DNA from: Salinibacterium sp. SWN248
GTDB lineage: Bacteria > Actinomycetota > Actinomycetes > Actinomycetales > Microbacteriaceae
NCBI RefSeq assembly: GCF_015864575.1
Contig: NZ_JADYWW010000001.1
Coordinates: 1-64,000 of the forward strand
Direction of reading: 5' to 3'
Length of the DNA stretch: 64,000 nucleotides
The notes beneath the pieces are model-generated. The model saw nothing but the letters and a program-made list of their open reading frames with translations, had not been told where the DNA came from and searched no databases. Shown here one piece after another: positions 34,002 to 43,693 of the stretch (the stretch's first letter is position 1; each line of letters begins with the position of its first letter). The translations under genes were made by a program, and so were the position numbers.

Positions 34002-35321
34002 ATGAACTCCGCGCCCGCAACACCCCAGCACAGCAACGCCGACACTGTCGCGCTCGACCGCGCCCACGTATTCCATTCCTGGTCAGCACAGGGCGCGCTC
34101 AAACCGCTCGTGCTCGAAGGTGGCCTCGGAAGCATGGTCTGGGACGACGAAGGAAACGAGTACCTCGACTTCTCGAGCCAGCTCGTCAACATCAACATCG
34201 GCCACCAGCACCCGGCCGTCATCGCCGGCATCAAGGCACAAGCCGACATCATGGCTACCGTCGCCCCGGCACACGCCATCAACATCCGCGGTGAAGCAGC
34301 CCGCAAGATCACCGACCACGCGCCCGAAGGTATGAACAAGGTCTTCTTCACCAACGGTGGAGCGGATGCCAACGAGAACGCCATGCGCATGGCCCGCCTG
34401 CACACCGGCCGCGACAAGATCATCTCGCGCTACCGCTCGTACCACGGCAACACCGGATCAGCCGTCGTCGCTACTGGCGACTGGCGCCGTATCCCCAACG
34501 AATACGCGCGCGCCCACGTGCACGTGTTTGGGCCCTACGAGTACCGCTCCGAATTCTGGTCGGACTCCCCCGAACAAGAATCCGAGCGCGCCCTGCACCA
34601 CCTTGAGCGCACCATCCAAGCTGAGGGTGCAGAGTCAATCGCCGCGATCCTGCTCGAGAGCATCCCCGGTACTGCCGGCGTGCTGACGCCGCCGCCCGGC
34701 TACATGGCTGGCGTCCGTGCGATCGCAGACAAATACGGCATCCTGCTGATCCTCGACGAGGTCATGGTCGGTTTCGGCCGCACCGGAAACTGGTTCGCGT
34801 TCGAAGCATTCGACGTGAAGCCCGACCTCATCACCTTTGCCAAGGGTGTCAACTCCGGCTACGTGCCCGTCGGTGGCGTCATCATCTCCGACGAGATCGC
34901 CACCACCTTTGACGAGCGCGTCTTTCCCGGCGGCCTCACCTACTCGGGCCACCCGCTCGCTGCCGCCTCCATCGTCGCCTCCATCACCGCGATGGAAGAG
35001 GAAGGCATCATCGAGAATGCGGCCATGATCGGTCGCGACCACATCGCTCCTGGCCTCGCCGCCCTCGCCGAGAAGCACGACTGCATCGGTGATGTCCGCG
35101 GAAGCGGCGTCTTCTGGGCCCTCGAACTCGTCTCGAACCGCGAGACTCGCGAACCCCTGAGCGCCGCAGACATGGGCAAGGTCAAGGGCGCTCTCGTGAA
35201 GCGCGGCCTGCTGCCGTTTATCGCGGACAACCGCATCCACGTCGTACCGCCGGCCGTCGTGACTCCCGAGGAAGTTGCTCGGGCCATGGCGATCTACGAC
35301 GAAGCGCTCAGCGAGCTCTAA
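34002..35321 (+). CDS. Class III PLP-dependent aminotransferase
   Basis: 439 residues of the omega-amino-acid/4-aminobutyrate aminotransferase family: FFTNGGADANENAMRMAR near 110, the invariant ILDEVMVGFGRTG near 250, and the PLP-binding Lys in ITFAKGVNSGYVP near 280. YSGHPLAAA near 325 is also conserved. A PucR regulator is divergent, as in gene sets for GABA, beta-alanine or polyamine use. The amine donor is not determined. Confidence 0.88.
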   Translation: MNSAPATPQHSNADTVALDRAHVFHSWSAQGALKPLVLEGGLGSMVWDDEGNEYLDFSSQLVNINIGHQHPAVIAGIKAQADIMATVAPAHAINIRGEAARKITDHAPEGMNKVFFTNGGADANENAMRMARLHTGRDKIISRYRSYHGNTGSAVVATGDWRRIPNEYARAHVHVFGPYEYRSEFWSDSPEQESERALHHLERTIQAEGAESIAAILLESIPGTAGVLTPPPGYMAGVRAIADKYGILLILDEVMVGFGRTGNWFAFEAFDVKPDLITFAKGVNSGYVPVGGVIISDEIATTFDERVFPGGLTYSGHPLAAASIVASITAMEEEGIIENAAMIGRDHIAPGLAALAEKHDCIGDVRGSGVFWALELVSNRETREPLSAADMGKVKGALVKRGLLPFIADNRIHVVPPAVVTPEEVARAMAIYDEALSEL

Positions 35322-35326
35322 CAGAG

Positions 35327-35397
35327 TTCTGCGCCGAAGGGGTTCAGCGCAGAAAAGGGTGGTTTGGCCGGGCCCGGCGTTCGGGCTCGGCTAAACC
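35327..35397. terminator. Two stem-loops between convergent genes
   Basis: TTCTGCGC (35327-35334)/GCGCAGAA (35347-35354), then a longer GC-rich hairpin with arms GGTTTGGCCGGGCCCG and CGGGCTCGGCTAAACC (35361-35397). They separate the aminotransferase gene from the convergent HAD gene and probably terminate both. Confidence 0.65.
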
Positions 35398-35403
35398 GGC
35401 GCG

Positions 35404-36225
35404 TTACGCGTCGAACGCGGCAAGAATGAGCGCGGCACCGTCGTTGACATCGCTCTCAGTGACCTCATTGGCAACCGCACGCACGTCATCCGGAGCCTGC
35501 CCCATCGCGACGCCGCGGCCGTGACGTGACGCCCATTTGAGCATGTCGATGTCGTTGCGACCATCGCCCATAGCGAGCACTCGCGTGCGCGGGATGCCAA
35601 GACGCGAACGCACATTTTCGAGCGCCGTCGACTTGTTGACCCCATCGGGCGCGATGTCGAGCCAAGCCGTCCAGCCGACGTTGTAGCTGACCTTGTGAAG
35701 GCCCATCTTCTCGACAACCGAGAGGAAATCGTCAACCTGGTGCTGCGGGGAAATGACGACAACACGCGTGGCCTGCACCTTCACGAGCTCCTCAAAGGCC
35801 ACGTCTTCGCTGATGGCACCGAGGGCGCCATCGGGGAATTTGCCGTTGACGAAGAACTTGCCCGTCGCATCCTCGACCGCATAGTTCGCCGACCCCAAGT
35901 GCTTCTTGATGCTCGTGAGCACCTCTTGGGGGTTGAACATCTCCACAAATTCGCGAGCGTAGCCGCCCTCGCCCAGCGGATCGCGCTTGAGCGTGATCGC
36001 CCCGTTGGAGCAGACCACGTACTGCGGCTTCAGGCCCAACTTGTGCAGAATGGGCAACGTCATGGCGACCGAACGACCGGTGGCCAACATGACTTCGTGG
36101 CCGGCATCCCGAACCTTCGCGACCGCCGCAATCACGGAGTCGTTCATCTCGCCCGACTCGAGCAGCACAGTGCCGTCGATGTCGAGTGCGATCATCCAGC
36201 GGTCATTCTGTGCTGCGGTTGTCAC
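35404..36225 (-). CDS. HAD superfamily phosphatase (Cof type)
   Basis: 273 residues. Motif [11 protein letters not shown] near residue 12 with nucleophile Asp, CSNGAIT near 72, motif III/IV with a Lys in NKSTALENV and [15 protein letters not shown] near 222. This Cof/IIB subgroup dephosphorylates sugar phosphates or nucleotides. GTG start overlaps the serS stop as GTGA, so it is co-transcribed with serS. Confidence 0.87.
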   Translation of the reverse strand: MTTAAQNDRWMIALDIDGTVLLESGEMNDSVIAAVAKVRDAGHEVMLATGRSVAMTLPILHKLGLKPQYVVCSNGAITLKRDPLGEGGYAREFVEMFNPQEVLTSIKKHLGSANYAVEDATGKFFVNGKFPDGALGAISEDVAFEELVKVQATRVVVISPQHQVDDFLSVVEKMGLHKVSYNVGWTAWLDIAPDGVNKSTALENVRSRLGIPRTRVLAMGDGRNDIDMLKWASRHGRGVAMGQAPDDVRAVANEVTESDVNDGAALILAAFDA

Positions 36226-37487
36226 GCGATTGGCTCCAAAATCTCAAGGCCGCCCAGGTACGGGCGAAGTGCTTGCGGCACCACGACCGACCCGTCGGAC
36301 TGTTGGTGGGTTTCAAGAATGGCAACCAGCCAGCGGGTGGTTGCAAGAGTTCCGTTGATGGTCGCTACCGGGGCAGTCTTGCCCGACTCGGTGCGATAGC
36401 GGGTGTCGAGACGGCGCGCCTGGTACGTCGTGCAGTTCGAGGTGGAAGTGAGTTCGCGATAGGTGCCCTGCGTGGGAACCCAGGCCTCGATGTCGTACTT
36501 GCGAGCAGCACTCGAACCGAGGTCGCCACCGGCAACATCAATCACGCGGTAGCTGAGCTCGCACGCCTGCAGCATCGACTCTTGGAACGACAGCAGCCGT
36601 TCGTGCTCGGCCTGAGCATTCTCGGGCAGCACGTAGCTGAACATCTCGAGCTTATTGAACTGGTGCACGCGCAGAATGCCGCGGTTGTCTTTGCCCGCAG
36701 AACCGGCCTCGCGGCGGTAACAGGTTGACCAACCGGCGTAGCGCAGCGGGCCCTTCGACAGATCGAGGATCTCATCAGAGTGGTACCCGGCGAGCGCCAC
36801 TTCACTCGTACCCGTGAGGTACAAGTCGTCGGCGGGCAGGTAGTAAATCTCGTCGGAGTGCTCACCCAAGAACCCGGTGCCGGCCATCATTTCTGGGCGC
36901 ACCAGCGTTGGCGTGATGAGCGGGATGAAGTCGCCAGCGATAGCGCGATCGAGGGCCATGTTCATGAGGCCGATTTCGAGTCGCGCTCCAACACCCTTGA
37001 GGAAGTAGAACCGGCTGCCCGAAACCTTCACGCCACGGGGGATGTCGATGGCTCCTAGGATTTCGCCGAGATCGGCGTGGTCGCGGGGCTCAAAGTCGAA
37101 GGTTGCGGGAGTGCCCACTTCGCGCACGAGCTCCCAGTCATCCTCGCCACCGACAGGCACGCCTTCGACAGCGATGTTGCCGAGAGAACCGACGATGCGA
37201 GTGAACTCAGCCTCCGCCTCAGTCGAAACCACCTGAGCAGCCTTTACCCGAGCGGCCAGCTTCTGCGCCTCAGCGACGAGTGCCTTCTTCTCCTCGGATG
37301 GCGCCTGAGCGACCTTCTTGCCGAAGCTATTTTGCTCGGCCCGCAATGCCTCGAATTCGCCAATGCTGGCGCGACGCTTCTGGTCGGCGGCAATAGCGTC
37401 GTCGACCAACTGGACCGAAGCTCCGCGCGCGATTTGCGACTGCCGCACGGCTTCAGGGTTTTCTCTAAGAATTTGGGGGTCAATCAC
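36222..37487 (-). CDS. serS: Seryl-tRNA synthetase
   Basis: 421 residues with the N-terminal tRNA-binding coiled coil (about 30-100) and a class II catalytic core: motif 2 [21 protein letters not shown]-like near 255, [21 protein letters not shown] near 345 and motif 3 [15 protein letters not shown] near 380. It serves the serine tRNAs, two of which lie 4-7 kb away. Usual length and no damage seen. Confidence 0.93.
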   Translation of the reverse strand: MIDPQILRENPEAVRQSQIARGASVQLVDDAIAADQKRRASIGEFEALRAEQNSFGKKVAQAPSEEKKALVAEAQKLAARVKAAQVVSTEAEAEFTRIVGSLGNIAVEGVPVGGEDDWELVREVGTPATFDFEPRDHADLGEILGAIDIPRGVKVSGSRFYFLKGVGARLEIGLMNMALDRAIAGDFIPLITPTLVRPEMMAGTGFLGEHSDEIYYLPADDLYLTGTSEVALAGYHSDEILDLSKGPLRYAGWSTCYRREAGSAGKDNRGILRVHQFNKLEMFSYVLPENAQAEHERLLSFQESMLQACELSYRVIDVAGGDLGSSAARKYDIEAWVPTQGTYRELTSTSNCTTYQARRLDTRYRTESGKTAPVATINGTLATTRWLVAILETHQQSDGSVVVPQALRPYLGGLEILEPIA

Positions 37488-37524
37488 CCCTACAGCCTAC
37501 CGATTCATGGCGTAGCGTTTATCT

Positions 37525-38640
37525 GTGCCCACCCCTCGAAACTCAAAACCTAAAGTTGCGGTTGTTTACAACCCCATCAAGGTCGATCTTGCGAAGCTCA
37601 AGAAGATGGTCACTGCTGCCGCAAAGGCAGCCGACTGGGCAGCGCCGATCTGGTTCTCTACGACTGTGAAGGATGCCGGCCAAAACGTCACCGGCAGCGC
37701 CATCCGACGGGGAGCCACCGTCGTCATCGCGGCAGGCGGCGATGGCACCGTGCGCGCTGTGGCCGAGGCCCTGGGCGGCAGCGGAGTCGCGATGGCTGTC
37801 GTCTCGGCAGGCACCGGCAACCTCCTCGCCCGCAACCTTGAGCTTCCGACGAACAGCATCCGCGACAGCATTGAACTGGCCTTCCACGGCGCCGACCACG
37901 CCATCGACCTCGGCATGGTCGAGATCGTGCGCGACAACAACGACCACGAAAAGCATGCTTTCTTGGTAATGGCCGGCCTCGGGCTCGATGCCAGGATGAT
38001 CAAGAACACGAGCACGAAGCTGAAGAAAGCTGTCGGCTGGTTGGCGTATGTCGACGGCATTGCACGATCCATCCCCGAATTGAGGCCCGTAAAACTGCGG
38101 TACAGCGTGGATGGCGGCCCCAACCGCTCACTCAGCGCCCACACCGTGATTATCGGCAACTGCGGATCGCTGCCCGGCGGGCTGCTTCTGCTGCCGGAAG
38201 CCCAACCCGACGACGGCATCCTCGACATGGCAGCCCTCGTGCCCCGCGGCCGCTTTGGTTGGCTCAACATTTGGAACAAGATCGCGTGGGAGAACGGTGT
38301 GCTGCGCAAGAGCGTCATCGGCCGCCGCATCATCGACCTCTCGAAAGACGTGCGCGACGTTCGCTACGCCAAGGGCAGTGACCTCAACATGATTGTCGAC
38401 ACTCCCGAAGAGTTCCAGCTCGACGGAGACGACTTCGGGCTCGCCAAGTCAGTGCACGCGTGGGTTGAACCCGGCGCCCTCATCATGCGGGTGCCGAAGG
38501 TGCACACCCGTGCCGAAGTGAGGGCGCACTCCAAAGCTCAATCGCAGGCGCGAACACACGCCCGCGCGACTGCCCGGACAACCGCTCGCACGACCGCTCA
38601 AGCCAAAGCGCTCAGCAAGAAGGCTACGGCTCGCGAGTAG
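37525..38640 (+). CDS. Diacylglycerol/lipid kinase family protein
   Basis: 371 residues: VVYNPIKVD near residue 13, VIAAGGDGTVRAVAEAL near 70 (catalytic GGDGT) and AVVSAGTGNLLARNL near 90, as in DagK/YegS kinases that phosphorylate diacylglycerol or related lipids. The C-terminus is a low-complexity basic tail of repeated ART, ARTTAR and AKA units, which looks like membrane or nucleic-acid contact. GTG start; divergent from serS. Its 3' end overlaps the convergent pheA by 17 bases. Confidence 0.88.
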   Translation: MPTPRNSKPKVAVVYNPIKVDLAKLKKMVTAAAKAADWAAPIWFSTTVKDAGQNVTGSAIRRGATVVIAAGGDGTVRAVAEALGGSGVAMAVVSAGTGNLLARNLELPTNSIRDSIELAFHGADHAIDLGMVEIVRDNNDHEKHAFLVMAGLGLDARMIKNTSTKLKKAVGWLAYVDGIARSIPELRPVKLRYSVDGGPNRSLSAHTVIIGNCGSLPGGLLLLPEAQPDDGILDMAALVPRGRFGWLNIWNKIAWENGVLRKSVIGRRIIDLSKDVRDVRYAKGSDLNMIVDTPEEFQLDGDDFGLAKSVHAWVEPGALIMRVPKVHTRAEVRAHSKAQSQARTHARATARTTARTTAQAKALSKKATARE

Positions 38641-39589
38641 CCGAAGGCTCACGGGCGGTGATGGCCCGCAACCAATCACGCGCCTCCACAAAGACGTCGT
38701 TGCCATAGCGCGGCGTCACCGTGGTGGCGAGCTTGTCGGCCCGCGGGTAGCTGCCCAAGAAAATCACGTTCGGGCTGAAGCGCTTGAGACCGAGTAGGGC
38801 ATCTGCCACTCGTTCATCGAGGATGTGCCCTTCAAGGTCGATGACAAAACGGTAGCGACCGAGCTCGTCACCAATCGGTCGCGACTCAATCAAGCTCATG
38901 TTGACGCCTCGCGTCGCAAACTGCTCAAGCATTTCGAGCAAGCGACCAGGAGCGTTGTCGGGGAGTTCGACGATCACACTCGTCTTGTCAGCGCCGGTCG
39001 GCTCAGGCAGTTCGGTGTTCGACGAGACCAGCACAAAGCGCGTCACAGAATTCTGATTGTTGGCAATGTTCTCGGCGAGAACCTCGAGCGGGTAATGCTC
39101 GGTGATGCCGGGCGGGGCGACTGCGGCATCCGCAATGCTGTTTTCCAGCAAGGATGCGGCAGCGGCAACGTTAGAGGTCGCAGGGATGTAGCCGTGTTGC
39201 GGCAACTCTGCGTCGAGCCAGCGCCGAGTTTGCCCATAGGCGACCGGATGCGCGTTGACGGTGGTCACGTCGGCGAGCGCTGTTCCTGGCCTGGCCACGA
39301 GCACGAAGTTCACGGGCACCAAGTATTCGCCCATGATGCGGAGGTTGGGGATGTTGGTCAACGCATCCTGAGTCACACTGACGCCACCATCGATCGAGTT
39401 TTCGATCGCGATCATCGCGGCAGTGCTGCGGCCACTAGTGACATCGTCGAGAGCTTCGCCAACATTGTTGACGCTCCTCCAGCGGGCACCCACCGCTTCG
39501 GGAACCTGCTTAAGGGCGGCCTCCGTAAAGGTTCCGGCAGGCCCGAGGTAGCTGTAGCTCACAGTGTCGGGGTGCGGCGTCGAAGTCAT
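38624..39589 (-). CDS. pheA: Prephenate dehydratase
   Basis: 321 residues: SYLGPAGTFTEAAL at the N-terminus, IENSIDGGVSVTQDAL near 62, the catalytic TRF motif in NSVTRFVLV near 177, and a C-terminal ACT domain with ESRP for phenylalanine feedback. A monofunctional dehydratase converting prephenate to phenylpyruvate. No chorismate mutase domain is fused. Confidence 0.93.
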   Translation of the reverse strand: MTSTPHPDTVSYSYLGPAGTFTEAALKQVPEAVGARWRSVNNVGEALDDVTSGRSTAAMIAIENSIDGGVSVTQDALTNIPNLRIMGEYLVPVNFVLVARPGTALADVTTVNAHPVAYGQTRRWLDAELPQHGYIPATSNVAAAASLLENSIADAAVAPPGITEHYPLEVLAENIANNQNSVTRFVLVSSNTELPEPTGADKTSVIVELPDNAPGRLLEMLEQFATRGVNMSLIESRPIGDELGRYRFVIDLEGHILDERVADALLGLKRFSPNVIFLGSYPRADKLATTVTPRYGNDVFVEARDWLRAITAREPSATREP

Positions 39590-39613
39590 GACACGAGTTT
39601 AGGGTGCCAGCGG

Positions 39614-40426
39614 CTAGCCATAGTTCGGTGCGGCAGGCAGCCCAAAGAACTCCTCCAGAGTTTCGATGCCCGTGCTGTGAAGTTCAGCGGCAAGTTCCTT
39701 GCCCACGTAGCGCATGTGCCATGGCTCGTACTCGTAACCGGTGATGTCGGTTTTTCCCTCGGGATAGCGGACAGTGAAGCCGTACTTCCACCCATTTGCC
39801 GCCAACCATTGCCCCTGCGGAGTGTCACCAAAGCACTGATCGAGGGTGCAATTCGCAGGCAACGCGCTCACGTCAATCGAGAGACCGGTTTGGTGTTCGC
39901 TGTGTCCTGGTCGCGCGCTCGTGAGGTCAGCTGCCTCCTGACCGAGGCTCGATACCCATCCCGCGTACACGCTCTCTTGCGACCAGTAGCTGCGGTACGA
40001 GCTCTGCGACTGCATCTGGAGCCCGGTTTCGGCGTTGAACGCGGTGAACATCTCGACCACGGCGGCTGCGGCATCCGACGTCAGATACGGCTCGTACGCA
40101 TACGCGACATCGACGAACACGAGGTTTGGTTCGTAGGTTTGCGGGCTGAGCGGACGCAACTTGTTCGCGACGACCCAGAGGCTGGTCGCGTCGTCGTTGG
40201 AGAACTGAGCTTTGTCGAACGTGGGCGTGGGGGTAGGTGTCGGAGTCGGGGTGGGAGTGGGAGTCGGTGTCGGCGTGCGGGTTGCGGTCGCAACCGGCTC
40301 GGGGCTCGGCTCAAGCGCGACAAACGAAGCCACTGCGGCGATAACGATCAACACAAAGCCTGAGACAGCAATGATGATCAAACGTCGGCGTGACCCGCCG
40401 GATTTGGGGGGAGGAGAATCAGACAC
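39614..40426 (-). CDS. D-alanyl-D-alanine carboxypeptidase, VanY/M15 type
   Basis: 270 residues: a basic N-terminus, one membrane anchor (about 17-37), a run of (TP) dipeptides (about 50-70), then the M15B domain with QSSYRSYWSQ, SARPGHSEHQTGLSIDV and EPWHMRYVG, which supply the zinc-binding His, Asp and His and the catalytic Glu. It trims stem peptides of peptidoglycan outside the membrane. The repeat coding the TP run is a microsatellite. Confidence 0.88.
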   Translation of the reverse strand: MSDSPPPKSGGSRRRLIIIAVSGFVLIVIAAVASFVALEPSPEPVATATRTPTPTPTPTPTPTPTPTPTFDKAQFSNDDATSLWVVANKLRPLSPQTYEPNLVFVDVAYAYEPYLTSDAAAAVVEMFTAFNAETGLQMQSQSSYRSYWSQESVYAGWVSSLGQEAADLTSARPGHSEHQTGLSIDVSALPANCTLDQCFGDTPQGQWLAANGWKYGFTVRYPEGKTDITGYEYEPWHMRYVGKELAAELHSTGIETLEEFFGLPAAPNYG

Positions 40427-40502
40427 CCATCGATACTATTCCCATGCTTTGACGCGCCGCAGAACACATCCCCAGCAGAGACACCGCGACTAGGCTTTGA
40501 GA

Positions 40503-40787
40503 ATGGCCAGCGAAGTTATCCACGACCCTGCAATGCACCGGTACGAGTTGCTTGTCGATGGCGTGCAGGCCGGGCTCGCCGACTACCAGCTGCGGGACGA
40601 TCAGATCGTTTTTGTGCACACCGAGATTGATCCCAAATTTCGGGGCCGAGGTCGCGGCAGCGAACTAGCCCGCGGCGCCCTGAATCTGGTGCGTGCCGAA
40701 AGTGAAACCCGCGTTGTCGCAAAGTGCGAATTCATCAATAAGTTCATCACCGATCACCCCGAGTACCGCGACCTTCTCAGCCGCTAG
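40503..40787 (+). CDS. Small GNAT-fold N-acetyltransferase (YjdJ type)
   Basis: 94 residues: YELLVDGVQAGLADYQ, then VHTEIDPKFRGRGRGSELARGAL, the acetyl-CoA-binding R/QxxGxG/A loop of GNAT enzymes, and VVAKCEFINKFITDHPEYRDLL. It is the minimal YjdJ/Gtn-like form that lacks the N-terminal part of larger GNATs. Substrate unknown. ATG at 40503 is used; TTG at 40497 is an alternative. Confidence 0.82.
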   Translation: MASEVIHDPAMHRYELLVDGVQAGLADYQLRDDQIVFVHTEIDPKFRGRGRGSELARGALNLVRAESETRVVAKCEFINKFITDHPEYRDLLSR

Positions 40788-40821
40788 TCACTCTTCGCGG
40801 CCGGTCTTCCTGTCGCTGCCG

Positions 40822-41577
40822 TCAGCGACGGGGAACGACTACCGGATGCCCACCAACGTCGTGCAAGTCGACGGCGAGACCGTACACGCGCTCTACCCGC
40901 TCGGCGGTGAGCACTTCGCTGGGAGTGCCAATCGCGTCGAGAGTGCCGTGGGCAATAAGGGCGAGTCGATCGGAGTAGGCGCCGGCGAGGCTGAGGTCGT
41001 GCAGCACGACCACGACGGCACGGCCATCGGCAGCTATCGAGCGAGCGACTCGCATGACGTCTTCTTGGTGGCGCAGGTCGAGGGCCGCGGTCGGCTCATC
41101 CAAGAACACGACAGGGGTGTGCTGAGCGAGAACCCGCGCGAGCGAGACGCGCGCCTTTTCGCCGCCGGAGAGCGTGGTGAACCGACGCTCCCCCAGATGG
41201 GCAACATCCGTCACGGCTAGCGCGTTATTGACAACGGCAACGTCGTCGCGGCTCTCGAGCGATCGCGACCAGGGACTGCGCCCCATCGCAACTACTTCAG
41301 AAACTCGGAACGGAAAACTCACCGTGTTCTCTTGAGTGAGCACGGCACGCAGGCGGGCGAGCTCCGCATGTCGGATGCCGCCAAGGTCCCGCCCATCAAT
41401 GGTCACGGTTCCGCTGTCTGGCTTGCGGTCGCCGCTCAAGACTGAGAGCAGCGTCGACTTTCCGGCACCGTTGGGCCCGACGAGTGCGAGGACTTCGCCG
41501 GGGGCCACGTCGAGACTGACGTCGTCGAGGATGGCGCGAGAGTCGAGCCGAACGCTGACGTTGCGTGCACTAATCAT
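40822..41577 (-). CDS. hmuV: Haem/iron ABC transporter ATP-binding protein
   Basis: 251 residues with Walker A GPNGAGKST near residue 34, signature LSGGEKARVSLARVLA near 135, Walker B VVFLDEPTAAL near 156. Its N-terminal sequence and length match HmuV. It starts with ATGA overlap on the permease gene, forming a two-component hmuUV unit. Confidence 0.88.
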   Translation of the reverse strand: MISARNVSVRLDSRAILDDVSLDVAPGEVLALVGPNGAGKSTLLSVLSGDRKPDSGTVTIDGRDLGGIRHAELARLRAVLTQENTVSFPFRVSEVVAMGRSPWSRSLESRDDVAVVNNALAVTDVAHLGERRFTTLSGGEKARVSLARVLAQHTPVVFLDEPTAALDLRHQEDVMRVARSIAADGRAVVVVLHDLSLAGAYSDRLALIAHGTLDAIGTPSEVLTAERVERVYGLAVDLHDVGGHPVVVPRR

Positions 41578-42614
41578 GCCCAGCCTCCGCTCTGGCGGCG
41601 TTGGCGGAAGAGGAGGTAGAAGAAGAAGGGGCCGCCGACGAGCGAGGTGAGGAGGCCGATCGGCAGGTCACCACCGGGCACGACGGAGCGGGCGAGCAGG
41701 TCGGAGAGCACGAGCAGCACTGCGCCGCCGACAGCGCTCGCGACGATGAGTGGGCGATGGGCTGGCCCTATTGCCATACGCATCGCGTGCGGCACAACCA
41801 GACCGACGAAGGCAATGATTCCAACAAACGCCACGGCCACACCGGTGAGAAGTGCGACGATCACGATCGACACGATGCGCAGGCGCTCAACGTTCACACC
41901 GAGGTGACGAGCGTTGCGCTCCCCCAACGCGAGCAGGTCGAAGGGGCGCGCGAGCACCACGGCGGCAACAAGGCCGATCGCAGTGACGAGAGCGACGATG
42001 AGCACTTCGCTCCAGCGCGAACCATTGAGCGAGCCCAGTTGCCAAAACACGATCTGTTCGCGACTGCCCGAGTCGGCGACGAACAGCAAGAACGCGAGGC
42101 CTGCGCCAGCGAAGGCGTTCACGGCGATACCGGTCAACAGCAGCGTCACGACTTCGGTGCGACCGTTGGCCCGCGACACGAAGTAGACGAGCAGGGTCGC
42201 GAGCAGCCCCCCGACAAAAGCGAAGAGCGCAATCGCACTGTCACCGAGCGCGGCAACGCCCACCACGATGGCAATCGCGGCGCCCAGAGCGGCACCGGAT
42301 GAGACTCCCACGACGCCAGGCTCCGCCAGCGGGTTGCCAAAGATGGCTTGCATCACGGCACCGGCAACGGCGAGTGCTGCGCCCACGACCATGGCCATCG
42401 CAATCCGCGGAAAACGCACCACCCAGAGCGTGGATTCCACGATCGAATCGGTGGGTGCCCAGGCGTTCTGGATGCCGAGCGAGCGCAGCAGAGATCCGCC
42501 AACTTCGGCGGCGCTCACGGGCAGTTGCCCGAGCACGGCCGACGCCACGATGCCGCCCAGCAGCAGCGCGGCAAGGGTGAGCGTGAGGGTCAGGCCGCGG
42601 AGAGTGGTGTTCAC
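41574..42614 (-). CDS. hmuU: FecCD-type haem/iron ABC transporter permease
   Basis: 346 residues with about nine transmembrane segments; PRIAMAMVVGAALAVAGAVMQAIFGNPLAEPGVVGVSSGAALG near 50-90 and FVGLVVPHAMRMAIGPAHRPLIVASAVGGA near 265-295 are FecCD family marks. GTG at 42614 overlaps the upstream stop as GTGA; ATG at 42632 is possible. No substrate-binding HmuT gene lies nearby. Confidence 0.87.
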   Translation of the reverse strand: MNTTLRGLTLTLTLAALLLGGIVASAVLGQLPVSAAEVGGSLLRSLGIQNAWAPTDSIVESTLWVVRFPRIAMAMVVGAALAVAGAVMQAIFGNPLAEPGVVGVSSGAALGAAIAIVVGVAALGDSAIALFAFVGGLLATLLVYFVSRANGRTEVVTLLLTGIAVNAFAGAGLAFLLFVADSGSREQIVFWQLGSLNGSRWSEVLIVALVTAIGLVAAVVLARPFDLLALGERNARHLGVNVERLRIVSIVIVALLTGVAVAFVGIIAFVGLVVPHAMRMAIGPAHRPLIVASAVGGAVLLVLSDLLARSVVPGGDLPIGLLTSLVGGPFFFYLLFRQRRQSGGWA

Positions 42615-43660
42615 GGAACGCGCTGCAACCATTCTTCGGTGCCGAACTTTTCAGTCACGAGTTCTTCAGCGCGCGCGATCTCGTCACTGGTCAATTCGCT
42701 GTCGGTGAGACCGTGCAGCCCTCGGAAGGTGGCAACCATGGCGTCGATGATGTCGGCACGTTCCATGCCGGTCTGGCTGCGCAGCGGGTCGACGCGCTTG
42801 GCTGCCGACTTGGTGCCCTTGTCGCTCATTTTCTCGCGACCGATGCGCAGCACCTGCACCATCTTTTCGCCATCAATGTCGTAGCTCATGGTCACGTGGT
42901 GCAGCACAGCACCGGCGCCGAGACGCTTCTGGGCTGCTCCCCCGATCTTGCCGGTCGGGCTCGCGATGTCGTTAAGGGGTTGGTAGCTGGCGTCAATGCC
43001 GAGTGACTTGAGGGCGATGATGACCCACTCGTCGAGGAAGGCATACGAGTCGGCGAAGGTCATGCCCTGCACGAGTTCGACCGGCGCGTAGATCGAGTAG
43101 GTGATGACGGTGCCGGCTTCCATAAACATGGCGCCACCACCCGAGATGCGACGAACAACCTCGAAGCCGAATTTCTTCGCGTTCTCAAGGTCAACTTCGT
43201 TGCGCAGAGACTGAAAGCTGCCGATAACAACGGCGGGCTTGTTCCACTCCCAGATGCGCAGAGTGGGTTGGCGGCGACCGGAGGCTACCTCTTCGGAGAG
43301 CACCTGATCCATCGCCATTTGCATGCGCGGTTCGAGAGGCGGCCCGGTGACGATCTGCCAGTCGTAGTCTTTCCAGGTCGTGGCACGTTGCAGTGCACGG
43401 CGGATGGCCGTGGCGACCGACTCGGCAGAGAAGCCGAGCATCACGGTGCCCTCGGGCAGCGCCTGCTGAATCGCGGCCGTGATGGTCTTCGCGTCAGAGT
43501 TTGCGGGGAGCCCGTTGATGGCGGCGTTGATGTCTTCGAGAGCGTCATCCGGCTCGAGGAAGAAGTCGCCGGCGAGCCGGAAGTTGGTGATGGCGTCGTC
43601 GACAACGTCGAGATCGACCACTACGAGTTTTCCGCCGGGCACCTTGAATTCGCCGTGCAT
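42611..43660 (-). CDS. Lipoate-protein ligase family protein, permuted
   Basis: 349 residues. The N-terminal ~90 residues (GEFKVPGGKLVVVDLDVVDDAITNFRLAGDFFLEP) look like the accessory lipoate-ligase domain that in E. coli LplA lies at the C-terminus; the catalytic biotin/lipoate transferase domain follows (VVIGSFQSLRNEVDL, VVRRISGGGAMFMEAG, GKIGGAAQKRLGAGAVLHHVTMSYD). It attaches lipoate or octanoate to acceptor proteins. ATG at 43660 has AGGGGTGA upstream. Confidence 0.8.
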   Translation of the reverse strand: MHGEFKVPGGKLVVVDLDVVDDAITNFRLAGDFFLEPDDALEDINAAINGLPANSDAKTITAAIQQALPEGTVMLGFSAESVATAIRRALQRATTWKDYDWQIVTGPPLEPRMQMAMDQVLSEEVASGRRQPTLRIWEWNKPAVVIGSFQSLRNEVDLENAKKFGFEVVRRISGGGAMFMEAGTVITYSIYAPVELVQGMTFADSYAFLDEWVIIALKSLGIDASYQPLNDIASPTGKIGGAAQKRLGAGAVLHHVTMSYDIDGEKMVQVLRIGREKMSDKGTKSAAKRVDPLRSQTGMERADIIDAMVATFRGLHGLTDSELTSDEIARAEELVTEKFGTEEWLQRVP

Positions 43661-43693
43661 CACTCACCCCTGTCTAGTTGTACTGAATCCAGC

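Noticed and set aside
38825-40363. 512-codon plus-strand open frame
   Set aside because: It crosses opposite pheA and the VanY-type gene, both of which have clear families; not a real gene.
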